Positions 34,936 through 44,115 of a DNA stretch of 64,000 nt are shown piece after piece. Source of the stretch: CAJCIY01 sp964245825 (GTDB lineage Bacteria; Actinomycetota; Actinomycetes; Mycobacteriales; CAJCIY01); NCBI GenBank assembly GCA_964245825.1, contig CAXTNT010000011.1, positions 1 to 64,000 of the forward strand, written 5' to 3'. A program made the translations under genes and the position numbers. Within the stretch, counting starts at the first letter, position 1; each line of letters starts with the position of its first letter. The notes beneath the pieces were generated by a model. The model saw nothing but the letters and a program-made list of their open reading frames with translations. It was not told the DNA's origin and did not search any database.

Positions 34936-37097
34936 CAGCCCTTCTCGAGGTACGACGGGTCGGCGACCAGCGCCTCGACGCTCGTCCGCAGGGCAGGGTG
35001 GGCCGCGAGCTCGGGGTCGACGGCGACGAGGGCCTGGGCCTCGGTGCGGGCGGCGGCGATGAGGTCCTCGTCCGCGAGCAGCCGCAGCAGCCGTACCTGC
35101 GAGCGGCCACCGGACTGCGCCGCGCCCAGCACGTCGCCCTCGCCGCGCACCTCCAGGTCGAGTCGGGCCAGCTGGGCCCCGTCGGTGGTGGCGGCGACGG
35201 CCCGCAGCCGGTCGACCGGTGGGCTGGCCGCCGCGAGCTGCGTGTGCAGGAAGCAGGTCGAGTCGGCGCTGCCGCGGCCGATCCGGCCGCGGAGCTGGTG
35301 CAGCTGGCTCACCCCGAACCGGTCGGCGTCCAGGACCACCATGACGGTCGCGTTCGGCACGTCGACGCCGACCTCGACGACCGTGGTCGAGACGAGCACG
35401 TCGAGCCGGCCGTCGGCGAAGCCGCGCATCACCGCGTCCTTCTCCTCCACCGGGAGCCGCCCGTGCAGGAGCCCCACCCGCAGGCCAGCCAGCTCGGTCT
35501 CCGCCAGCAGCGGCGCGACCGTCAACACCGCGGCCGCCGGTGGCCGCTCGTCCTCGCCGCGCGCCGGACCGTCGTCGGCGGCCTCGATCCGGGGGCAGAC
35601 CACGAAGGCCTGGCGGCCGGCCGCGACCTGCTCGCGGACCACCTCCCACATCCGCGCCACCCAGCGGGGGTCCACCACGTGGGTGCTGATCGGCCGCCGC
35701 CCACCGGGCAGCTCGGTCAGCTGCGAGGTCTCCAGGTCGCCGAAGACGGTCATCGCGACAGTCCTCGGGATGGGCGTCGCGGTCATCACCAGCACATGCG
35801 GGGCGCAGCCGTCCGACCCCCGGGTGCGCAGGGCGGCCCGCTGGTCGACCCCGAAGCGGTGCTGCTCGTCGACGACGACCAGGCCGAGGTCGGCGAACGC
35901 GACACCGTCGGACAGCAGCGCGTGGGTTCCGACGACGATCCCCGCCGAGCCGTCGGCCGCCGCGGCCAGCGCAGCGCGCCGCGGCGCCGCGGCCAGGGAA
36001 CCGGTCAGCAGCGCCAGCGCGGTGGCGGGCTCGGCCGCGCCCAGCTCGCCCGCCGTCCCGAGCGAACCGAGCAGGTCCCGCAGGGTGCGCAGATGCTGCT
36101 GGGCGAGGACCTCGGTGGGCGCGAGCAGCGCGGCCTGGCCGCCGGTGTCGACCACGGCGAGCATCGCCCGCAGCGCGACCACGGTCTTGCCCGAGCCGAC
36201 CTCGCCGGCCAACAGGCGGTGCATCGGGTGGGCGCGGGCGAGGTCGGCGGTGATCTCGGCGTCGACGGCCCGCTGCCCGCGGGTGAGCTCGTAGGGCAGC
36301 CGGCTCTCGAAGGCCGCCAGCAAGCCACCGGCCCGGACCGGACGGGGCCGCGCCGGCGCGCGCGCCGTCTCGGCCCGGCGGCGGGCCAGTGCGGTCTGCA
36401 GCGCCAGCGCCTCGTCCCACTTGAGGCGGGCGCGCGCGCGGACGGCCTCGGCCCGGCTCTCGGGCCGGTGCACCGACCAGAGCGCCTCGAGCAGACCAGG
36501 CAGCCGCTCGCGGGCCCGGATCTCGGCCGGCAGCGGGTCGTCGTCCACCTCCAGCACCTCGAGCCCGACCCGTACCGCGGTCGCGATCTGCCAGGACGAC
36601 AGCTTCGCGACCGCCGGGTAGACCGGGATCAGCGCGCCGGCGAACAGCTCCGGGTCGACGGCGCCCTCGCTCTCGCCCCGGGTGTCGAGCAGCTGGTAGG
36701 CCGGGGACTTGAGCTGGAGCCTGCGCTGGAAGCGCTCGACCGTGCCGGCGAACAGCGCCCGGGTGCCGGGCGCGAGCTCGCGGGACAGGTGCGGCAGCCG
36801 CCGGCGGTAGAAGAACGCGAGGTCGAGGCTGCCGCCGCCGTCGCGGATCGTTACCAGGAACCGGTAGCCCTGGCCGCTCTTGAACTTCACCCAGGCGCTG
36901 GAGGCCACCTCTGCCAGGACCGTCACGTCCTCGCCGACCTGCAGCCCGGAGAGGTCGGTGAGCTGCCCGCGCTCCTCGTACCGCCGCGGGTAGTGGGCCA
37001 GCAGGTCGGCCAGGACGTGCATGTCGAACGCGGTCTCGAGCGCCGTCGCCGTCTTCCCGCCGACGATGTCGCGCAGCCGGTCGCCGGGTCGGCTCAC
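34935..37097 (-). CDS. recG: ATP-dependent DNA helicase RecG
   Basis: The 720-residue helicase reverses stalled replication forks and branch-migrates Holliday junctions. An N-terminal wedge/OB domain (ERGQLTDLSGLQVGEDVTVL) precedes the motor. Walker A is LLAGEVGSGKTVVALRA, motif II is VVVDEQHRFGVDQR, motif III MTATPIPRTVAM, motif VI QLRGRIGRGSADSTC. GTG 37097 overlaps the stop of the DAK gene (GTGA); upstream frame residues belong to that gene. Confidence 0.96.
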   Translation of the reverse strand: MSRPGDRLRDIVGGKTATALETAFDMHVLADLLAHYPRRYEERGQLTDLSGLQVGEDVTVLAEVASSAWVKFKSGQGYRFLVTIRDGGGSLDLAFFYRRRLPHLSRELAPGTRALFAGTVERFQRRLQLKSPAYQLLDTRGESEGAVDPELFAGALIPVYPAVAKLSSWQIATAVRVGLEVLEVDDDPLPAEIRARERLPGLLEALWSVHRPESRAEAVRARARLKWDEALALQTALARRRAETARAPARPRPVRAGGLLAAFESRLPYELTRGQRAVDAEITADLARAHPMHRLLAGEVGSGKTVVALRAMLAVVDTGGQAALLAPTEVLAQQHLRTLRDLLGSLGTAGELGAAEPATALALLTGSLAAAPRRAALAAAADGSAGIVVGTHALLSDGVAFADLGLVVVDEQHRFGVDQRAALRTRGSDGCAPHVLVMTATPIPRTVAMTVFGDLETSQLTELPGGRRPISTHVVDPRWVARMWEVVREQVAAGRQAFVVCPRIEAADDGPARGEDERPPAAAVLTVAPLLAETELAGLRVGLLHGRLPVEEKDAVMRGFADGRLDVLVSTTVVEVGVDVPNATVMVVLDADRFGVSQLHQLRGRIGRGSADSTCFLHTQLAAASPPVDRLRAVAATTDGAQLARLDLEVRGEGDVLGAAQSGGRSQVRLLRLLADEDLIAAARTEAQALVAVDPELAAHPALRTSVEALVADPSYLEKG

Positions 37098-38692
37098 TCG
37101 ACGCCCAGCAGCAGCGCGGTCGGCTGCCCGCCGTCGTACACGGACGTCTCCACGAAGGGGTGCACCGACTCCAGGTGCGCCGTCACCGCGACGGCCACCG
37201 CAGTGTCCAGACCCGACCCCGTAACCACGGTGACCAGCTCGCCGCCGGCCGTCAGCATCCGGTCCAGCAGGCCGCACGCGACGGCGGCGACGTCGGTGGC
37301 GAGCAGCACGACGTCGCGGTCGATGATCCCGAGCACGTCGCCCGGCTCGCACTGTCCGGCGCTGGTGAGCGCCTGCCGGGTGGCGACCGTGACGGCCCCC
37401 ACCCGCGTCCGGCCCGAGGCGTCGGCCATCGCCACCACGTCGTCGCCGAAGGCCCGGTCGGCCTGGGCCACGGCGAGCGCGGCGAGCCCCTGCACCGGTG
37501 AGGCGGTGGGGACCACGACGACGGTACGGCCGGGGTCGGCCGCTCGGGCGGCGGCCGCGGCCCGCTGGGCGGTGGCCAGCAGTTCCTCGTCGCCGGGCAG
37601 CAGCACCACCTCGCCGGCGGTGGTCGCCGCGATGGCCGCGGCCAGCTCGCCGACCGAGGGCTGCGGCACCCCCGGCACCACGGTGGCGCCCTCCGCGGCG
37701 TAGAGGGCCGCCAGGCCCGCGCCCTCGACGACCGCGACCACCGCCCGGCCGCCGGCGGTGACCGGCGACGGCGCGGGTCGCTGGTCGGCGAAGCGGGTGA
37801 CGGTGACCCGATACGGCCGACCCGCCTCGAGGCCCCGTTCGAGCGCCGCGCCGACGTCGTTGACGTGCACGTGCACGTTCCAGACGTCCCCGTCGCCGAC
37901 CACGGCCAGCGAGTCACCGAGCCCGGCGAGTTGCGCCCGTACCGTCTCGACGGCGGCCGCGTCGGCCGCGAGCAGGTACTGCACCTCGTAGGCGTAGTCC
38001 TCGCTGCCGGCCTCGCGGTCGGCGACCAGGGCGCGCCGGACACCGGCGGCTCCGCCGGGCGGTGGGACGTGCAGCAGCGGCTCACCGCGGACCACGGCCG
38101 CCAGGCACTCCAGCAGCAGCAGCAGCCCGCGGCCACCGGCGTCGACGACACCGGCGGCGGCCAGCGCGGGCAACTGTTCGGGGGTGGCGGCGAGCGCCGC
38201 GCGAGCAGCGGTCACGGCCGACGCGGCGACCTGCCCGAGCGGGCCTGGCGGGACCCCGGCGGCGGCGGCGACGCTGAGGATCGTGCCCTCCACCGGGTCG
38301 CCCACCGCGCTGCGCGCGGAGACGGCGGCGGTGGCCAGCGCGGCGGCGAGAGCCGGCCCGTCGCCGTCGCTGCCGGTCAGCGAGCCGGCCAGCGCCGACA
38401 CCCACTGGCACAGGATGACCCCGGAGTTCCCCCGGGCGCCGTACAGGCCGCCGCGGCCGGCCGCTTCGAGCACCGCGGCGAGGTCGTCCCCACTGCAGCG
38501 CCCGACCTCGTCCGCGACGGCCTGCCAGGTGCGGAGCAGGTTGGAGCCGGTGTCGCCGTCGGGCAAGGGGTAGACGTTGAGCGCGTCGATCTCGGCCCGG
38601 CCCGCCGACAGGGCGTCGAGCGCGGCGGCGACCCAGCGTCGGATGGCGGCGCCGTCGAGCGCCCCCAGCCCGGGTCCCGACGGCTCGCCCAC
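37094..38692 (-). CDS. DAK2-domain protein (FakA/YloV-like kinase)
   Basis: A 532-residue protein with an N-terminal DAK2 kinase domain (LNVYPLPDGDTGSNL, where Asp residues bind Mg-ATP, and LYGARGNSGVILCQW) and a C-terminal DegV-like half. In Firmicutes FakA phosphorylates fatty acids bound to FakB. The substrate in Actinobacteria is not settled. Always near recG and rpmB, as here. Confidence 0.9.
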   Translation of the reverse strand: MGEPSGPGLGALDGAAIRRWVAAALDALSAGRAEIDALNVYPLPDGDTGSNLLRTWQAVADEVGRCSGDDLAAVLEAAGRGGLYGARGNSGVILCQWVSALAGSLTGSDGDGPALAAALATAAVSARSAVGDPVEGTILSVAAAAGVPPGPLGQVAASAVTAARAALAATPEQLPALAAAGVVDAGGRGLLLLLECLAAVVRGEPLLHVPPPGGAAGVRRALVADREAGSEDYAYEVQYLLAADAAAVETVRAQLAGLGDSLAVVGDGDVWNVHVHVNDVGAALERGLEAGRPYRVTVTRFADQRPAPSPVTAGGRAVVAVVEGAGLAALYAAEGATVVPGVPQPSVGELAAAIAATTAGEVVLLPGDEELLATAQRAAAAARAADPGRTVVVVPTASPVQGLAALAVAQADRAFGDDVVAMADASGRTRVGAVTVATRQALTSAGQCEPGDVLGIIDRDVVLLATDVAAVACGLLDRMLTAGGELVTVVTGSGLDTAVAVAVTAHLESVHPFVETSVYDGGQPTALLLGVE

Positions 38693-38739
38693 GGGCTCCG
38701 ACCTTAGCGGCGGGCGGCGGGCGGACCGGCTCCGTGCGG

Positions 38740-38745
38740 TAGCAT
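38740..38745 (+). promoter_or_regulatory. Possible -10 element for rpmB
   Basis: TAGCAT fits the actinobacterial TAnnnT -10 pattern in the divergent space between the DAK gene and rpmB, 74 bases before the rpmB start. No clear -35 is seen. Confidence 0.3.
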
Positions 38746-38818
38746 CGATCCCGACCTGCGGGTCCGCGCGAGCCTACGGGCTCCGGTCCCGCCGTACCCA
38801 TGATCCTGGAGTTCTCTC

Positions 38819-39013
38819 GTGGCTGCCGTGTGCGATGTCTGTGGCAAGGGGCCGGGCTTCGGCATGAGCGTGTCCCACTCGCACCGCCGCACCCGCCGCC
38901 GGTGGAACCCGAACATCCAGACCGTGCGCGCCGTGGTCGGGCGTACCCCCAAGAAGCTCAACGTGTGCACCTCGTGCCTCAAGGCCGACAAGGTCGTGCG
39001 CGCAGGCCGCTAG
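38819..39013 (+). CDS. rpmB: 50S ribosomal protein L28
   Basis: This 64-residue L28 has two zinc-binding pairs (VCDVCGKGPGFG at the N-terminus, VCTSCLKA at the C-terminus), so it is the Zn-dependent form. MSVSHSHRRTRRRWNPNIQ is the conserved rRNA-binding core. The start is GTG 38819. It is convergent with thiL, with about 9 bases between stops. Confidence 0.95.
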   Translation: MAAVCDVCGKGPGFGMSVSHSHRRTRRRWNPNIQTVRAVVGRTPKKLNVCTSCLKADKVVRAGR

Positions 39014-39022
39014 TGCGTGCGG

Positions 39023-39940
39023 TCACGGCCGGAAGTGGTCGTGGCCCCAGTGCGCCGGCAGGTCGACCCCGCGGATCCCGCGACGGGCGTCCACCTCGCC
39101 CAGCACGGTGGTCCCGGCGACGGCCACCCCCTGCGGGAGCACCGCGAGCAGTCCGTGGTCCTCGCCGCCGCCCAGCTGCCAGACCTGCGGGTCGGTCCCC
39201 AGCAACTGACCGGCCGCGACGAGCAGCGGGTCGGCAGGCAGGATCAGGTCCGCACCGAGCCTGTCACCGAGCAGGTGCCCGAGATCGGCCAGCAACCCGT
39301 CACTCACGTCGCACATCCCGCTCGCGCCGGCGTCGGCCAGGACCGGCCCAAGGGCGTACGGCGGACGCGGCGCCCGGTGGGCCTCGAGCAGGGCCGCCGG
39401 GCCGGCGACACCCGCCCGCAGCAGGTCGAGGCCGGCGCCGGCGTGCCCGAGGACGCCGGCCAGCACCAACGTCCCGGGCTCGGTCCCCGTCCGCGTCACC
39501 GGGGGACGGCCCTGCAGGTCGCCGAGGGCGGTGACCGCCAGCGTGATCCGGTCGGTGCTGGCGATCGTGTCCCCGCCGACCACGCGCGCCCCCGCCCGCG
39601 CGCCCTCCGCCCGCAGTCCGTCCAGGAGGGCGTCGACCCAGTCCAGCGGAGTCGACGCGGGCAGCGCCGCACCCAGCAGCAGCGCCGTCGGCACCGCGCC
39701 CATCGCGGCGACGTCGGCGAGGTTGGCGGCCGCGGCCTTGACGCCGATCTGGACGGGGCCGGACCAGTCCCGCCGGAAGTGCACCCCCTCGGCGAGGAGA
39801 TCAGTGGTCGCCACGACCCGGCCGTCCGGCGCCACGACCACCGCCGCGTCGTCGCCGGGACCGGTGGGCGCCGGCGGTCCCGACAGCCGCGCCGCGATCC
39901 GCGCGAGGAGCCCATGCTCGCCCAGGTCGCCGACCGTCAC
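39023..39940 (-). CDS. thiL: Thiamine-monophosphate kinase
   Basis: The 305-residue enzyme phosphorylates thiamine monophosphate to the pyrophosphate cofactor. It shows GDDAAVVVAPDGRVVATTD, AAANLADVAAMGAVPTALLL, the ATP loop VVGGDTIASTDRI and CDVSDGLLADLGHLL of the PurM/ThiL fold. GTG 39940 (VTVGDLGEHGLLARIAAR) is chosen; upstream residues lack ThiL similarity. Confidence 0.94.
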   Translation of the reverse strand: MTVGDLGEHGLLARIAARLSGPPAPTGPGDDAAVVVAPDGRVVATTDLLAEGVHFRRDWSGPVQIGVKAAAANLADVAAMGAVPTALLLGAALPASTPLDWVDALLDGLRAEGARAGARVVGGDTIASTDRITLAVTALGDLQGRPPVTRTGTEPGTLVLAGVLGHAGAGLDLLRAGVAGPAALLEAHRAPRPPYALGPVLADAGASGMCDVSDGLLADLGHLLGDRLGADLILPADPLLVAAGQLLGTDPQVWQLGGGEDHGLLAVLPQGVAVAGTTVLGEVDARRGIRGVDLPAHWGHDHFRP

Positions 39941-40037
39941 GCGGCGAGGATGGCACGCCCATCGGTGCGGTAGTTTCGGCCCCGCCGCCGCGGCTCGCAG
40001 CCTTCGGGGCACACCGCCACCGACGAGGGAGTCACCC

Positions 40038-40271
40038 GTGGTCAACGCCTACATCCTGATTCAGACCGAGGTCGGCCGGGCCGCCGATGTGGCGAAATCG
40101 ATCGCCGGGCTGCCAGGCGTGACCCAGGCCGAGGACGTCACCGGCCCCTACGACGTCATCGTCCGGGCCGAGGCGGCCAGCGTCGACGAGCTGGGCAAGT
40201 TGGTCGTCGCGCGGGTGCAGGGTGTCAGCGGCATCACCCGGACGCTGACCTGCCCGGTCGTCCACCTCTGA
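40038..40271 (+). CDS. Lrp/AsnC-type ligand-binding (RAM) domain protein
   Basis: The 77-residue product is a stand-alone RAM domain (VVNAYILIQTEVGRAADVAK, then VTGPYDVIVRAEA) without a DNA-binding HTH. Such small proteins probably form octameric rings that bind amino acids. GAGGGA precedes GTG 40038. TAGTTT at 39971-39976 could be its -10 element. Confidence 0.85.
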   Translation: MVNAYILIQTEVGRAADVAKSIAGLPGVTQAEDVTGPYDVIVRAEAASVDELGKLVVARVQGVSGITRTLTCPVVHL

Positions 40272-40768
40272 GGGCCGCACCCGCCGGCCTTTCGCTCGCC
40301 GGCCTTTCCCTCGCCGGCCTGTCGCTCGCCGGCCTGTCGCTCGCGGGCTTGCTGCTGCTCGCGGGCTGCGGTGCCGGGCACGGCGGGGTGGCGGTCCCCG
40401 CGCCCACCCCGACCGGCGCCGTCGCCACCGCGTGCCGGGCGCTGGTCGCGGCGCTCCCCGACGACCTGGTCCTGGGTCGCCATCGCGTCGCGACGCGGCC
40501 GGTGTCGGCGTACACCGCCGCCTTCGGGTCCCCCGCGGTGACCGTCCGCTGCGGCGCGCCGTTGCCGGCCTTCGACCCGACGGACGACGTCGAGGTCGTC
40601 GACGGGGTGGAGTGGCTGCACCTGCCGGCCTCTGCCGACGCCGAGCACCTGGTCGCGTGGCACTCGCGCACCCTGCTCGCGGTGACGATCCCGCACGCGT
40701 ACCTGCCGGCGGACGTGCTGCCGGCGCTGTCACCGCTGGTGACGCGGTACCGCGGATCGGGCGGCTAG
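40268..40768 (+). CDS. DUF3515-like lipoprotein, apparent CTG start
   Basis: The mature part (ATACRALVAALPDDLVLGRH, AFGSPAVTVRCGAP, EWLHLPASADAEHLVAW) fits the actinobacterial DUF3515 family. The signal peptide is read from CTG 40268, which overlaps the Lrp stop as CTGA. It gives RAAPAGLSLAGL followed by repeated LSLAG units ending LLLLAGCG, a lipobox. No ATG, GTG or TTG start upstream keeps the whole signal; the first TTG at 40349 would remove most of it. The protein is probably lipid-anchored outside the membrane. Function unknown. Confidence 0.75.
   Translation: MRAAPAGLSLAGLSLAGLSLAGLSLAGLLLLAGCGAGHGGVAVPAPTPTGAVATACRALVAALPDDLVLGRHRVATRPVSAYTAAFGSPAVTVRCGAPLPAFDPTDDVEVVDGVEWLHLPASADAEHLVAWHSRTLLAVTIPHAYLPADVLPALSPLVTRYRGSGG
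40283..40357 (+). repeat. 15-bp tandem repeat encoding the signal peptide core
   Basis: Units GCCGGCCTTTCGCTC (40283), GCCGGCCTTTCCCTC (40298), GCCGGCCTGTCGCTC (40313 and 40328) and a degenerate fifth unit at 40343. Each encodes one AGLSL step of the hydrophobic core of the lipoprotein signal. A whole-codon repeat can gain or lose units without shifting frame. Confidence 0.9.
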
Positions 40769-41811
40769 CGCAGCCCGGTGCCGCGGCGCAGGGCGTCGGC
40801 GATGAGCCGGTCGACCAACTCGGCGTACGGGACGCCGGAGGCCTCCCACATCCGCGGGTACATCGAGGTCGGGGTGAAGCCGGGCATGGTGTTGAGCTCG
40901 TTCACGACGAGGCCACTGTCGGTGAGGAAGAAGTCGACCCGGGCGAGACCTTCGGCATCCAGCGCCGAGAAAGCCTGCAGCGCAAGGGTTCTGACCGCCT
41001 CGGTCGTCGGCTCGTCGAGGTCGGCGGGGATGTCGTACGAGGTGCCCTCGCCCTCGAGGTATTTGGAGTCGAAGTCGTAGAACTCGTGACCGTGCACCTG
41101 GATCTCCGCGGGCTGGCTCGCGGTCGGCGGCTCCCCGCCGAGCACGCCGCACTCGATCTCCCGGCCCACGACCTGCTGCTCGACGAGCACCTTGGGGTCG
41201 TGTCGGCGCGCTGTCTCCACCGCGGCGGCGAGGCCGGCCCGGCCGGTCACCTTCGTGATTCCCAGCGACGAGCCGGCGCGCGCGGGCTTGACGAACCACG
41301 GTCCGTCGAAGTCGACAGCCACCGGCTGACCCGGCCGGATGACCGCGTACGCCCCGACGGGCAGGCCGGCGCTGGCGAGCAGCGCCTTCATGTGCTGCTT
41401 GTCCATCGCCGCGGCGGAGGCGAACACCCCGCTACCCACGTACGGGACGCCGGCCAGCTCGAGCAGTCCCTGGATCGTGCCGTCCTCGCCGTACGGGCCG
41501 TGCAGGACGGGGAAGACGACGTCGACGCCGCGCGGCAGCCCGGGCTCGTCGAGGAGCTGCAGGCCGCCGCTGACGACCGCGAGGGCGGCGCCGGAGTCGG
41601 GTACGGCCGGCAGCCCGCGGCCGTCCCGCAGCTCCAGCGCGGCCGGGTCACCGTCGCCGAGTAGCCAGCGGCCGTCCGGGAGGATGCCGACGGGGATCAC
41701 CTCGTACCGGGCCGGATCGAGGGCCCGCAGCACGCTCGCGGCACTCACGCAGGAGATCGCGTGCTCGCCGCTGCGCCCGCCGAAGACGACGGCGACCCGG
41801 ATGCGCGACAC
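40765..41811 (-). CDS. ddl: D-alanine--D-alanine ligase
   Basis: The 348-residue ATP-grasp enzyme makes the dipeptide for peptidoglycan. It begins SRIRVAVVFGGRSGEHAISC and has VFPVLHGPYGEDGTIQG, the ATP clamp WFVKPARAGSSLGI and the specificity region EFYDFDSKYLEGEG, whose Tyr favours D-Ala over D-lactate. NELNTMPGFTPTSMYP ends the active site. Its TAG stop shares the palindrome CTAG (40765-40768) with the convergent lipoprotein gene. Confidence 0.96.
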   Translation of the reverse strand: MSRIRVAVVFGGRSGEHAISCVSAASVLRALDPARYEVIPVGILPDGRWLLGDGDPAALELRDGRGLPAVPDSGAALAVVSGGLQLLDEPGLPRGVDVVFPVLHGPYGEDGTIQGLLELAGVPYVGSGVFASAAAMDKQHMKALLASAGLPVGAYAVIRPGQPVAVDFDGPWFVKPARAGSSLGITKVTGRAGLAAAVETARRHDPKVLVEQQVVGREIECGVLGGEPPTASQPAEIQVHGHEFYDFDSKYLEGEGTSYDIPADLDEPTTEAVRTLALQAFSALDAEGLARVDFFLTDSGLVVNELNTMPGFTPTSMYPRMWEASGVPYAELVDRLIADALRRGTGLR

Positions 41812-41935
41812 TGGGGGAACCTACCGGCCGGGTACGTACCCGCCGCCCATCCGACCCCGCCGAGATGTGGGTTGTGTACGTCCGGGGCGGGGTGTCGCGG
41901 TCCACTCACCGCATCTCGGCGGGGAGGGAGAGGGG

Positions 41936-43126
41936 TCAGGACAGCGCGGCGGTGATGTCGGCGAGCAGGTCGGGCGCGTCCTCGAGGCCGACGCTGATCC
42001 GGCAGGTGGCCGGCCCGATGCCGGCGGCGGCGAGCTGGGCGTCCGAGAGCTGGCGGTGCGTGGTCGAGGCGACGTGGCTGACCAGCGAGTGCGTGCCGCC
42101 GAGCGAAGTCGCGACCTTGACCAGCCGCAGCCGGTCGCAGAACGCCATCCCCTCGGCCCGGCCGCCGTGCGGGGTGAGCGTGAGCATGCCCCCGTACCGC
42201 CCGTGGTCGAACAGCCGCGTCGCCAGCGCGTGGTCGCGGTGCGTCGGCAGGCCGGGATGGTCGACCCGGGCCAGGCCAGGATGGCCGGTCAGGACTCGGG
42301 CCAGGGCCAGCGAGGTCTCGCTGTGCCGCGCGACCCGCAGCGGCAGCGTCTGCAGCCCCCGGGCCAGCAGGTACGCCTCGTCCGGCGCGAGCGAGCCGCC
42401 GAGGTCGATGCGGGCGAGCCGGATCGGGGCCACCAGGTCCGGTCGGCCGCAGACCACCCCGCCGGTGGCGTCGCTGTGCCCGCCCAGGTACTTGGTGGCC
42501 GAGTGCACGACCAGGTCCGCACCGTGGGCGAGGGGGCGCAGCACCGCGGGCGAGGCGAAGGTCGCATCCACCGCCAGCACCGCGTGGCCGGCATGGGCCA
42601 CCGCCGCGAGCGCGGGGATGTCGGCGACCGACAGCGTGGGGTTGGCGATGGCCTCGGCCCAGACCAGCGTGGTGGCGGGCGTCATCGCGGCCGCCACCGC
42701 GGCCGGGTCGGTGGTGTCGGCGAAGGTCGTGCCCACGCCGAACCGGGACAGCTGCCGGGCCAGCAGCGAGTGGGTGCCGCCGTAGATCTCCCGTGGCGCG
42801 ACGACATGGGCGCCGGCCGCGGTGAGCGCGAGGATCGTCGTGGCGATGGCGGCCATGCCGGAGGCGAAGGGCTGGCCGACGACTGGGCCGTCGACGCCTA
42901 CCCCCTCCAGGGCCGCCACCGCGGCGGCGAAGCCGTCGGCGGTCGGATTGTCGATGCGGCTGTAGCAGTAGCCCGGCTCGTCCCCACGCAGCACCGCGGC
43001 GTACCGCTCGGCGCTGTCGAACTCGAAGGTGGTGGCGCGGTGCACCGCCGGCGCGAGCGGCACCTGCGCGAAGGCCGGTGGCGCCGGTGGGTTCAGCGCG
43101 CGCGTCTGCTCCCCGGGGTCGCTCAC
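41936..43126 (-). CDS. Cystathionine gamma-lyase/synthase family PLP enzyme
   Basis: The 396-residue product is a Cys/Met metabolism PLP enzyme. The Schiff-base Lys212 lies in VHSATKYLGGHSDATGG. Other elements are YSRIDNPT, FASGMAAIATTILAL, AEAIANPTLSVAD and SLGGTHSLVSHVAS. Sequence alone does not settle lyase against synthase or gamma-elimination of other substrates. GTG 43126 overlaps the gpsA stop (GTGA). About 125 bases separate it from ddl; nothing else is seen there. Confidence 0.88.
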   Translation of the reverse strand: MSDPGEQTRALNPPAPPAFAQVPLAPAVHRATTFEFDSAERYAAVLRGDEPGYCYSRIDNPTADGFAAAVAALEGVGVDGPVVGQPFASGMAAIATTILALTAAGAHVVAPREIYGGTHSLLARQLSRFGVGTTFADTTDPAAVAAAMTPATTLVWAEAIANPTLSVADIPALAAVAHAGHAVLAVDATFASPAVLRPLAHGADLVVHSATKYLGGHSDATGGVVCGRPDLVAPIRLARIDLGGSLAPDEAYLLARGLQTLPLRVARHSETSLALARVLTGHPGLARVDHPGLPTHRDHALATRLFDHGRYGGMLTLTPHGGRAEGMAFCDRLRLVKVATSLGGTHSLVSHVASTTHRQLSDAQLAAAGIGPATCRISVGLEDAPDLLADITAALS

Positions 43127-44115
43127 TCCGGCCTCACCCCTCGCCCCATCAGCCCGGCGGCCATCTCGGCGGCGCCCATCCCGTCGTACACCACCCGGAC
43201 CACCGCCTGCGTGATCGGCATCTCGACGCCGTGGTGGGCGGCCAGCGCAAGGATCGAGGAGCAGGACTTGACCCCCTCGGCCGTCTGCGCGGAGCAGGCC
43301 AGCGCCTGGGGCACCGTCATGCCGCGCCCCAGCCGCTCACCGAAAGTGCGGTTGCGCGACAGCGGCGAGAAGCAGGTCGCGACGAGGTCGCCGAGGCCGG
43401 CCAGACCGGCGAACGTGGCCGGGTCGGCGCCCAGCGCCGTCCCCAGTCGCGCCGTCTCGGCCAGCCCACGCGTGACGACGCTGGCCACGGTGTTGTCGCC
43501 GAAGCCCATCCCGGCGGCCATGCCGCAGGCGAGCGCGATGACGTTCTTCACGGCGCCGGCGATCTCGGTGCCGACCACGTCGGTGTTGGTGTACGGCCGG
43601 AAGTACGTGGTGGTCACGGCCTCCTGCAGGGCGACCGCCCGGCTGTGGTCCACGCAGGCCAGGACGGTCGCCGTCGGCTGCCCGGCCGCGATCTCACGCG
43701 CGAGGTTCGGACCGCTGACCACCGCGACCCGGTCGGGGCCGACGCCGGCCACCTCGGCGATGACCTCGCTCATCCGCTTGGTGGTCCCGAGCTCGATGCC
43801 CTTCATCAGGCTGACCAGCAGCGCGCCGGCCGGGATCGCCCCCCGGACCGCGACCAGGTTGTCGCGCAGGGTCTGGCTCGGTACGGCGAGCACGACCAGG
43901 TCGGCCCCCTCGAGCGCCTGCCCGGGGTCGGCGGTCGCCGACAGGCCGGGCGGCAGCACGACGCCCGGCAGGTAGTCGGGGTTCTCGTGGGTGGCACTGA
44001 TCGCCTCGGCCACTCCCGGTCGACGGGCCCACAGGGTGGCGGGCGTACCGGCATCGGCGAGGACCTTGCCGAACGTCGTGCCCCACGATCCGCCACCCAG
44101 GACGGCGGCCCGCAT
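43123..44115 (-). CDS. gpsA: Glycerol-3-phosphate dehydrogenase [NAD(P)+]
   Basis: The 330-residue enzyme makes glycerol 3-phosphate for phospholipids. The dinucleotide-binding motif is AAVLGGGSWGTTFGKVLAD. Catalytic-domain landmarks are SLMKGIELGTTKRMSEVI, VVSGPNLAREIAAGQPT, GTEIAGAVKNVIALACGMA (catalytic Lys in AVKN) and GLAGLGDLVATCFSPLSRNR. ATG 44115 overlaps the plsC stop by one base, so product and next-step enzyme are coupled. Confidence 0.96.
   Translation of the reverse strand: MRAAVLGGGSWGTTFGKVLADAGTPATLWARRPGVAEAISATHENPDYLPGVVLPPGLSATADPGQALEGADLVVLAVPSQTLRDNLVAVRGAIPAGALLVSLMKGIELGTTKRMSEVIAEVAGVGPDRVAVVSGPNLAREIAAGQPTATVLACVDHSRAVALQEAVTTTYFRPYTNTDVVGTEIAGAVKNVIALACGMAAGMGFGDNTVASVVTRGLAETARLGTALGADPATFAGLAGLGDLVATCFSPLSRNRTFGERLGRGMTVPQALACSAQTAEGVKSCSSILALAAHHGVEMPITQAVVRVVYDGMGAAEMAAGLMGRGVRPE

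Noticed and set aside
34396..36420. 674-residue minus frame combining RsmD with a long N-terminal part
   Set aside because: The upstream part lies out of frame over recG and is Arg/Ala/Gly-rich noise. RsmD starts at ATG 34935.
40283..40357. CRISPR or intergenic repeat
   Set aside because: The units are 15 bases, contiguous and in frame with a lipoprotein signal peptide.
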